NCBI GenBank assembly: GCA_905205975.1
Contig: CAJLFQ010000035.1
Coordinates: 1-21,036 of the forward strand
Direction: 5' to 3'
DNA length: 21,036 bases
From: an uncultured Eubacteriales bacterium
GTDB lineage: Bacteria > Bacillota > Clostridia > Oscillospirales > QAMX01
The notes under the pieces are model-generated. The model was given only the letters and a program-made list of their open reading frames with translations. It was not told the DNA's origin and searched no databases. Position 1 is the first letter of the stretch, and each line of letters begins with the position of its first letter. Both the position numbers and the translations under genes were made by a program. Positions 15,850 through 21,036 of the stretch are shown here, one piece after another.

Positions 15850-16842
15850 ATGGCATTGCTTGAACTCAAACATCTGAAAACGTTCTTCAAAACGCGCCGC
15901 GGCATCGTGAAAGCCGTCAATGACGTTTCCTATTCGGTCGAAGCCGGCAAAACGCTCGGTGTCGTCGGTGAATCCGGCTCCGGTAAGAGCGTTTCCGCCA
16001 TGAGCATCCTCCGCCTGCTGGACGGCAACGGCTACATCGAAAGCGGCGAAATCCTCTTCAACGGCGTAGACCTCACGAAGCTCGACATCGAGCAGATGTA
16101 TAAGATCCGCGGCAACGAAATCTCCGTCATCTTCCAGGAACCGATGACGAGCCTGAACCCTGTTTTCACCATCATGCGCCAAATGCAGGAGCCGTTCCTC
16201 ATCCACCAGGGCCTCTCCAAAAAAGAAGCCGAAAAGCGCGTGATTGAGATGCTTTCCGACGTCAAGATTCCGAACCCGGAAATCGTCGCCAAGCAGTATC
16301 CGCATCAGCTCTCCGGCGGGATGCGGCAGCGCGTCATGATCGCCATGGCGCTGGCGTGCCGTCCGAAGCTGCTGATCGCCGACGAACCGACGACCGCCCT
16401 CGACGTGACGATTCAGGCACAGATCCTGAAGCTCATGAACGACCTAAAAAAGGAACGCGGCACGTCCATCCTGTTCATCACGCATGACTTGGGCGTCATC
16501 AACCAGATGGCCGACGACGTCGCCGTCATGTACTGCGGACAGGTCGTCGAACTGTCCCCGGCGCACATCCTGTTTGCAAAGCCGGAATTCTCACACCCGT
16601 ATACGCACGACCTGATGATGTCGGTGCCGCGTCTGGATACGCCGGTTCACGTTCGCCTGGATGCGATCCCGGGCGCCGTTCCGCATCCGCTCGACCTGCC
16701 GAAGGGCTGTAAATTTGCCCCGCGCTGCAAATTTGCGACGGACCGCTGCCGCTGCGAGGAACCGGAACTGGTTCAGATCTCCGAACATCAGCAGATCCGC
16801 TGCTTCTATCCGAGGGAGGAGGATCGGCATGTCGAACGATAA
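15850..16842 (+). CDS. oppD: Opp/Dpp-type ABC transporter ATP-binding protein, OppD subunit
   Basis: 330 residues, normal for the family. Walker A GESGSGKS (about 39-46), Q-loop VIFQEPMTSLNP, signature LSGGMRQR, Walker B LLIADEPTTALDVT and H-loop FITHD are all intact. The C-terminal Opp/Dpp extension has four cysteines in the pattern GCKFAPRCKFATDRC...RCFYP, known in this family to hold an iron-sulfur cluster. It energises the OppBC channel from the cytoplasm as a heterodimer with OppF. Its last 14 nt overlap the oppF start, indicating translational coupling. Nothing is unusual in this subunit, in contrast to OppC and OppF. Confidence 0.95.
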   Translation: MALLELKHLKTFFKTRRGIVKAVNDVSYSVEAGKTLGVVGESGSGKSVSAMSILRLLDGNGYIESGEILFNGVDLTKLDIEQMYKIRGNEISVIFQEPMTSLNPVFTIMRQMQEPFLIHQGLSKKEAEKRVIEMLSDVKIPNPEIVAKQYPHQLSGGMRQRVMIAMALACRPKLLIADEPTTALDVTIQAQILKLMNDLKKERGTSILFITHDLGVINQMADDVAVMYCGQVVELSPAHILFAKPEFSHPYTHDLMMSVPRLDTPVHVRLDAIPGAVPHPLDLPKGCKFAPRCKFATDRCRCEEPELVQISEHQQIRCFYPREEDRHVER

Positions 16843-18361
16843 CAAAAAAGTCCTGCTGCGCATCAGCGGCCTGAAACAGTATTTCCCGCTGAAAAAACGC
16901 GGCATGTTCGTCAAAGCGAACGATGGCGTTTCCATCGATATCTATGAGGGCGAAGTGTTCGGCCTCGTCGGCGAATCCGGCTGCGGCAAATCCACCCTGG
17001 GGCGGACGATTTTGCAGCTTTACCGCCAGACCGACGGCCGGACGATGTATTACGGCCGTTCTCTGAAAGACCTGGCGCCGGAATACGTCAAGAAAACGCT
17101 CAAACACCTCCCGGCCATGCACAAACGGATGCAGATTCTGGCCTCCAAACGCGACGCCCTGCAAAAAGCGTATGACGCCGCCGATGAACAGACCCGCTTC
17201 AAAATGCACGCCGAATACGATGCGGCGGTCAAAGCCGCGCACGACGCGCTGCTCGATATCGCCAACCTGATCGGCGGCTTCGTCATCGCCGACGATTACC
17301 GCCCGGTGCAGGACGCATTCATGCGCGTCTATCACCTGAGCTTGAAGCGTCGCGCAGAACTCGAAAAGAAAAAGAAAATCCAGCTCGATTACGATTCACT
17401 GGCCTATCGCATTGAAAAGACAGGCAAAGGCGCTGACAAGCTGGAGCCGGTTCAGCAGAAGCTCCGCGAAGCGGATCAGATTCTCGCCGGGATCGACGAG
17501 GAGTTGCGCCAGGCAGAAGCTGCGATTGACGAGATGCGCCGCGCATACGCCGGCAATCCGGAGTTTGAAAAATACGAAGCCTACCTCGATGACGGCATTG
17601 ACCTTGCCCGCCTGACAACGGCGGAAATGCGCACCCTGCGCAGCGATTTGCAGCTGATTTTCCAGGATCCGTATTCCTCGCTGAACCCGCGTATGACCGT
17701 CGGCCAGATCATCGGCGAAGGCCTGCTGGCACACGGCCACTTCAAAAAGAATGACGACCGCATGCAGGAGGAAATCCTCCGCGTGATGGACGAATGCGGC
17801 CTCCAGCCGTACTTCCTGCACCGCTATCCGCACCAGTTCTCCGGCGGTCAGCGGCAGCGCATCGGCATCGCCCGCAGCCTGGCGGTCCGCCCGAAATTCG
17901 TCGTCTGCGACGAGGCTGTTTCCGCGCTGGACGTTTCGATTCAGTCGCAGATCATCAACCTGCTGCAAGACCTGCGTGAACAGCAGAACCTGACATACCT
18001 GTTCATCACGCATGACCTGTCCGTCGTCAAATACATCAGCGACCGGATCGGCGTCATGTATCTGGGCAACATGGTGGAGCTTGCCGACTCGGCAGAAATC
18101 TTCGCCAACCCGCTGCACCCGTACACCAAGGCGCTGCTTGCTGCCATCCCGACGACCGATGTGGATGGCAACAAGGATCTTGTCATCCTCGAAGGCGATA
18201 TCCCAAGCCCGGTCAATCCGCCGAGCGGCTGCAAGTTCCACACCCGCTGCGCTTACTGCACGGAGAAGTGCAAGCATGTCACGCCGGAGTGGCGTGAAAT
18301 GGGTCCGAACCACTTTGTCGCATGCCACCGCGTCGAAGAAATTCAGCGCGGCGAGGCGTAA
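16829..18361 (+). CDS. oppF: Opp/Dpp-type ABC transporter ATP-binding protein OppF with a large helical insertion
   Basis: 510 residues against about 320-340 for ordinary OppF. Walker A GESGCGKST (48-56), Q-loop LIFQDPYSSLNPRMTVGQ (Gln279), signature FSGGQRQR (337-344), Walker B FVVCDEAVSALDVS (357-370) and H-loop FITHD are intact, and the C-terminal cysteines GCKFHTRCAYCTEKC...ACH match the family cluster site. About 180 residues (roughly 78-255), rich in Lys, Glu, Ala and Arg, are inserted between the strand after Walker A and the Q-loop. Start 16829 has AGGAGG (16817-16822) at 6-nt spacing and overlaps oppD by 14 nt out of frame. It should be an active ATPase. The insert's role is unknown. 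Confidence 0.94.
   Translation: MSNDNKKVLLRISGLKQYFPLKKRGMFVKANDGVSIDIYEGEVFGLVGESGCGKSTLGRTILQLYRQTDGRTMYYGRSLKDLAPEYVKKTLKHLPAMHKRMQILASKRDALQKAYDAADEQTRFKMHAEYDAAVKAAHDALLDIANLIGGFVIADDYRPVQDAFMRVYHLSLKRRAELEKKKKIQLDYDSLAYRIEKTGKGADKLEPVQQKLREADQILAGIDEELRQAEAAIDEMRRAYAGNPEFEKYEAYLDDGIDLARLTTAEMRTLRSDLQLIFQDPYSSLNPRMTVGQIIGEGLLAHGHFKKNDDRMQEEILRVMDECGLQPYFLHRYPHQFSGGQRQRIGIARSLAVRPKFVVCDEAVSALDVSIQSQIINLLQDLREQQNLTYLFITHDLSVVKYISDRIGVMYLGNMVELADSAEIFANPLHPYTKALLAAIPTTDVDGNKDLVILEGDIPSPVNPPSGCKFHTRCAYCTEKCKHVTPEWREMGPNHFVACHRVEEIQRGEA
17060..17593 (+). other. Predicted coiled-coil insertion in OppF (about residues 78-255)
   Basis: Long helical stretches of heptad-like, charged sequence, for example LEPVQQKLREADQILAGID, ELRQAEAAIDEMRRAY and RRAELEKKKK, with almost no glycine or proline inside the helices. 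Shorter loop-like breaks (GGFVIADDYRP near 149-159, AGNPEF near 241) suggest an antiparallel hairpin of helices. The sequence flanking the insert on both sides resembles the same short ABC loop (SLKDLAPEYVKK and GIDLARLTTAEMR). The position predicts an arm projecting from the nucleotide-binding domain into the cytoplasm. Fold is inferred from composition only. Confidence 0.7.
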
Positions 18362-18370
18362 GCCGCGGCC

Positions 18371-18583
18371 ATGCTCTTTCGCAAAAAACTGGAAGGCGGC
18401 CTGAACGCGCTGACAGAGAAGAACCATAAGGATGAGGGTCCGGAACGCCCGCCCCTGAAAAGCAGTATGGAAAAAGGCGATCTGTTTGCCATGATTTTCT
18501 CGGCGCTGATCACGATTCTGCCGGTTGTCCTGCTCGTTTTGCTGGTCATCGTCGCAGTCGGGTATCTCTTCTTTTTCCACTGA
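18371..18583 (+). CDS. Small single-pass membrane protein at the end of the opp operon
   Basis: 70 residues: a charged, hydrophilic N-terminal half (KNHKDEGPERPPLKSSMEKGD) and one long C-terminal hydrophobic helix (about 41-69, FSALITILPVVLLVLLVIV and onward) ending in GYLFFFH. It begins 9 nt after the oppF stop and ends before the operon terminator, so it is co-transcribed. The ribosome binding site is weak (GGCGAGG within the oppF end), fitting coupled translation. I do not recognise the family. Orientation is probably N-terminus in the cytoplasm. Given the unusual OppC and OppF, it may be an accessory subunit; that is inference. Confidence 0.65.
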   Translation: MLFRKKLEGGLNALTEKNHKDEGPERPPLKSSMEKGDLFAMIFSALITILPVVLLVLLVIVAVGYLFFFH

Positions 18584-18636
18584 CGCGCTGCGTCCGTTCA
18601 TCCGAGCGGACGGTGCAGCTGCACAAATGTCACTTC

Positions 18637-18671
18637 ACCGGCGTACGGCTTCCTGCTGTACGCCGGTTTTT
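18637..18671 (+). terminator. Intrinsic terminator of the opp operon
   Basis: Perfect 9-bp stem ACCGGCGTA/TACGCCGGT (18637-18645 with 18659-18667), 13-nt loop, T-run 18667-18671. It ends the operon after the small membrane protein and rules out the far-upstream ATG (18613) as start of the next gene. Confidence 0.88.
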
Positions 18672-18735
18672 CAAACCCGTCCATTTACACCGTCCATCCA
18701 CACCATTCACACACAAAGAAAGAAGGCGCTTGTCT

Positions 18736-20442
18736 ATGCCCATCCGGAAACTGACGTTCGGGACGCCGGAAAAAATCGTTCCCTCCCGCTTCTGCAAAAA
18801 CTTTGCCTTTACGCCGGGCGATGTCGTGTTCCCCGCGGACTGTATCGATGCGCGCCCTGTCGCAGGCGGATTCCGGCTGGAATTTCCGCTGGCCGCAGAT
18901 GAACACGTCTATGGCTTTGGTCTCCAGCTGAAAGAATTCGACCACAAAGGCCATAAAGTGACGCTGCGCGTCAATGCGGACCCGGTTAAGGCGACCGGCG
19001 ATTCACACGCGCCGGTTCCGTTCTTTGTGACGACCCGGAACCGCGGCTTCTATCTCGATACGGCGCGCGCCGCAGAGTTTTACTGCGGCTATCCGAAACT
19101 GCATCAGAAGGCGGCGTCCGGCGGAATGGCCGGCGCGACGGAAGACCTGTATGCCGCCCGGAAACAGACGGTTGAAACAATGATGAGCATCCGGATCCCG
19201 GGCGCGGCGGGGGTCGACCTGTATGTGATCGAGGGCGAAAACCTGACCGACGTCGTCGCGCAGTATAACCGGATGTCCGGCGGCGGCTGCGACGTCCCGG
19301 CATGGGGGTTGGAACCGCTCTTCCGCTGCTATTACAAATACGGCGAGACAGAAATTTTAGAGATCGCCCGGTATTTCCGCGAAAAAAACATCGACTGCGG
19401 CATCATCGGTTTGGAACCCGGCTGGCAGACGCAGACATATCCCTGCTCGTTTGTCCCGTCGCGCGAGCGCTATCCGCACTTTGAGGCGATGATCGAGACG
19501 CTCCGGTCGATGCACTATCATGTCAACCTGTGGGAACACTGCTATACGCATACGTCGTCGCCGATTTATGAGGCGCTGTACCCGTATGCGGGTACCTATC
19601 CGGTCTGGGGCGGTCTGGCGCCGGACTTCACGCAGGAAGAGGCGTCCAAAATTTTTGCCGAACATCACCGCGATACGCTCGTCAGGCTGGGCGTCGACGG
19701 CTTCAAACTGGATGAATGCGACAGCTCCGACTATACGGGCGGCTGGTCCTTCCCGAATACGGCGGAATTCCCGTGCGGCGCAGACGGGGAACAGATGCAT
19801 GCGCTGCTGGGTACGCTGTACGCGCAGACCATCCTCCGCGCGCTGGACGGTGAGCCGACGCTCTCTTCGATCCGCAGCATGGGCGCGCTGGCCGCGCCGT
19901 ATCCGTTTGTCTTGTACAGCGACTTGTATGATCATACGGACTTCATCCACGGCGTCGTCAATCAGGGCTTTTCCGGCCTGCTCTGGTCGCCGGAAGTCCG
20001 CGAGGTCGGCTCCAAAAAAGAGTTGATCCGGCGTCTGCAAACGGTCGTTTTCTCTGTCCAATGCCTGATCAACGCATGGGCGTATGAAGACTGCTATCCA
20101 TGGAAACGGTTCGACTGCGAGGACGAGGTGCGCGCGTTGATGCACCTCCGCACGACACTGATCCCCATGCTGAAAGAGGCGTTCTGCCGGTACCATGAGA
20201 CGGGCGTTCCGCCCATCCGCGCGCTGGTCATGGACTACACCGACGACCCGGAGACATATGCCGTCGACGACGAATACCTTTTCTGCGGCAGCCTGCTGGT
20301 TGCGCCGCTCACGGCGGACAGCGATACCCGGCGCGTCTACCTGCCCAAAGGCACATGGCGGGATTACTATACCAAAGAACCGGTCGAGCCGGGCTGGCAT
20401 ACCGTCACGACAGAGCAGATCCCTGTCTACGAAAAAGTGTAG
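18736..20442 (+). CDS. GH31 family glycosidase, cytoplasmic
   Basis: 568 residues. The N-terminal galactose-mutarotase-like sandwich includes HVYGFGLQLKEFDHKGHKV, then a (beta/alpha)8 barrel with GIIGLEPGWQT and the nucleophile Asp326 in VDGFKLDECD. Asp396 (VLYSDLYDH), 70 residues later, is the best acid/base candidate by spacing and position. The family covers alpha-glucosidases, alpha-xylosidases, alpha-galactosidases and lyases; the divergent context of both acids prevents a substrate call. There is no signal peptide, so it acts on imported sugars. ATG 18736 follows AGAAGG (18721-18726) by 9 nt; an upstream ATG would translate through the opp terminator. No clear promoter is seen in the 64 nt before it. 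Confidence 0.88.
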   Translation: MPIRKLTFGTPEKIVPSRFCKNFAFTPGDVVFPADCIDARPVAGGFRLEFPLAADEHVYGFGLQLKEFDHKGHKVTLRVNADPVKATGDSHAPVPFFVTTRNRGFYLDTARAAEFYCGYPKLHQKAASGGMAGATEDLYAARKQTVETMMSIRIPGAAGVDLYVIEGENLTDVVAQYNRMSGGGCDVPAWGLEPLFRCYYKYGETEILEIARYFREKNIDCGIIGLEPGWQTQTYPCSFVPSRERYPHFEAMIETLRSMHYHVNLWEHCYTHTSSPIYEALYPYAGTYPVWGGLAPDFTQEEASKIFAEHHRDTLVRLGVDGFKLDECDSSDYTGGWSFPNTAEFPCGADGEQMHALLGTLYAQTILRALDGEPTLSSIRSMGALAAPYPFVLYSDLYDHTDFIHGVVNQGFSGLLWSPEVREVGSKKELIRRLQTVVFSVQCLINAWAYEDCYPWKRFDCEDEVRALMHLRTTLIPMLKEAFCRYHETGVPPIRALVMDYTDDPETYAVDDEYLFCGSLLVAPLTADSDTRRVYLPKGTWRDYYTKEPVEPGWHTVTTEQIPVYEKV

Positions 20443-20467
20443 AGACTTGCTCAAACCGGTTGACCAT

Positions 20468-20501
20468 CCGGCGGTCAGGGATAATGAACCCTGACCGCCG
20501 G
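20468..20501 (+). terminator. Strong hairpin after the GH31 gene (probable terminator)
   Basis: Perfect 13-bp stem CCGGCGGTCAGGG/CCCTGACCGCCGG (20468-20480 with 20489-20501), 8-nt AT-rich loop, 25 nt after the stop codon. The usual U-tract is missing, so termination is likely but not textbook. Confidence 0.65.
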
Positions 20502-20743
20502 CGTATGGAAAGGCCGTGTTTTCAGAAAAAAACCACACTTCAACCTCATCCGGGTTCGCAGCTGGAACATTGGGTATCGTACAAGCCAGCGGCCATGCCG
20601 CAGGCATAACCGCGTCTCCTGTTCATGGGAAGGCTCCGAATGCGCCCGGACAAAGCAAGAACACAGAGAAAACGCAGCTGGTTCGTCGCCTGCCGAAAGC
20701 ACGCCGCTTTTTTCGCAGCCGGAACATCCGGAAACCGCCAAAG
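20502..20743. other. Non-coding stretch after GH31
   Basis: I see no supported gene. Open frames here on both strands lack ribosome binding sites and recognisable products, and the longest plus-strand one runs into the tRNA. Base composition is mixed, with no recognisable RNA family. Confidence 0.5.
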
Positions 20744-20801
20744 CCTTCCCCTATGCAGGGGAAGGTGGCGAAAGCAATTTTCCGTGAAAATTGTTTTCGC
20801 C
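20744..20801. repeat. Twin-hairpin intergenic element
   Basis: Two adjacent palindromes: CCTTCCCCT/AGGGGAAGG (20744-20752 with 20757-20765, loop ATGC), and a 16-bp stem (20767-20782 with 20786-20801, 3-nt loop, one G-U pair). They are followed by CGGATGAGG and a C-rich tract up to about 20880. The layout (short C4/G4 palindrome, GGTGGC, second stem, CGGATGAGG) resembles interspersed intergenic repeats common in clostridial genomes, from memory; only one copy is in this window. Confidence 0.6.
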
Positions 20802-20914
20802 GGATGAGGTCGAACACTCCGTATCCACCGAGGCACCCCGCAGCCCCAACCCACCGAACTCCACCCACCGTTCTCCCCTCCCACAAAAAAATCTGTCTTT
20901 TTTCGCGAAGGGGC

Positions 20915-20943
20915 TTGACAAACGAAGGCAAATCTGGTATCAT
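20915..20943 (+). promoter_or_regulatory. tRNA promoter
   Basis: Perfect -35 TTGACA (20915-20920), 17-nt spacer, -10 TATCAT (20938-20943). It predicts transcription starting near 20950, giving a 5' leader of about 33 nt before the mature tRNA. Confidence 0.85.
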
Positions 20944-20982
20944 ATATCTTGCTGATTGTGTCGGATATCACGATTCAGATTT

Positions 20983-21036
20983 GCTGGTGTAGCTCAGTTG
21001 GTAGAGCAGCTGATTTGTAATCAGCAGGTCGGGGGT
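20983..21036 (+). tRNA. tRNA-Thr(UGU), 3' end outside window
   Basis: Acceptor 5' strand GCTGGTG (20983-20989), TA, D-stem GCTC/GAGC around AGTTGGTA, anticodon stem GCTGA/TCAGC with loop TTTGTAA, so the anticodon is TGT (21016-21018), reading ACA and other Thr codons. The variable loop AGGTC and start of the T-arm are visible before the window ends. Confidence 0.93.

Noticed and set aside
18613..18735. Upstream in-frame ATG (18613) as GH31 start
   Set aside because: The added 41 residues would be translated from the opp terminator hairpin and lack homology; ATG 18736 has a proper ribosome binding site.
20516..20992. 158-codon plus-strand open frame and overlapping minus-strand frames before the tRNA
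   Set aside because: They cross the twin-hairpin repeat, and the plus-strand one also crosses the tRNA promoter and the tRNA start; no ribosome binding site and no recognisable domain.
1..21036. CRISPR array, insertion sequence, prophage or toxin-antitoxin genes
   Set aside because: No regularly spaced repeats, transposase or integrase motifs, phage genes or small toxin-antitoxin pairs were seen.

Overview
The window looks like a chromosomal segment of a GC-rich, anaerobic, low-oxygen-adapted member of the Bacillota (class Clostridia, possibly a gut Oscillospirales/Christensenellales-type lineage; I cannot place it more finely). The reasons are strong AGGAGG-type ribosome binding sites, textbook TTGACA-17-TATAAT promoters, intrinsic terminators, a single-chain clostridial-type PurL, a RACo-like 2Fe-2S/ASKHA protein, and lipoprotein-anchored family 5 binding proteins. 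I see no phage, IS element, CRISPR array or integrase.

Layout: (1) 1-3689, minus strand, purL, complete except for its extreme C-terminus, with a near-consensus promoter and a GC-rich leader hairpin. (2) 3874-4655, plus strand, two adjacent half-size TauE/SafE (TSUP) membrane proteins. (3) 4752-7702, a promoter followed by a RACo-like corrinoid-activator homologue and a cytoplasmic GH29 alpha-L-fucosidase, 23 nt apart. (4) 7842-8357, a small nitroreductase with a perfect 13-bp terminator. (5) 8526-10451, a family 5 solute-binding lipoprotein (SBP1). (6) 10853-18583, an Opp/Dpp-type ABC transporter operon: SBP2, OppB, OppC, OppD, OppF and a 70-aa membrane protein, closed by a terminator. (7) 18736-20442, a cytoplasmic GH31 glycosidase. 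(8) A 540-nt non-coding stretch with hairpins, then a tRNA-Thr(UGU) cut off by the right edge.

The most unusual content is in the ABC transporter. Its OppC subunit is about twice the usual size because a complete run of seven short RCC1/BLIP-II-like repeats (a predicted seven-bladed beta-propeller) is inserted in frame in the loop after the first membrane helix, which should lie outside the cell where the binding protein docks. Its OppF ATPase carries a second, charged, predicted coiled-coil insertion of about 180 residues between the Walker A region and the Q-loop. The operon is thus a modified Opp importer with extra domains on both sides of the membrane, plus a co-transcribed single-helix protein.

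Functional inference: the two paralogous lipoproteins share a promoter architecture with an identical 12-mer covering the -35 element, so they are probably co-regulated alternative receptors for the one permease. The flanking cytoplasmic GH29 and GH31 enzymes suggest that this 'oligopeptide' transporter imports fucosylated or other alpha-linked oligosaccharides (or glycopeptides) that are then cut inside the cell. A large inverted repeat and terminator between SBP2 and oppB would give excess binding protein over permease. The substrate and the role of the propeller cannot be determined from sequence alone.
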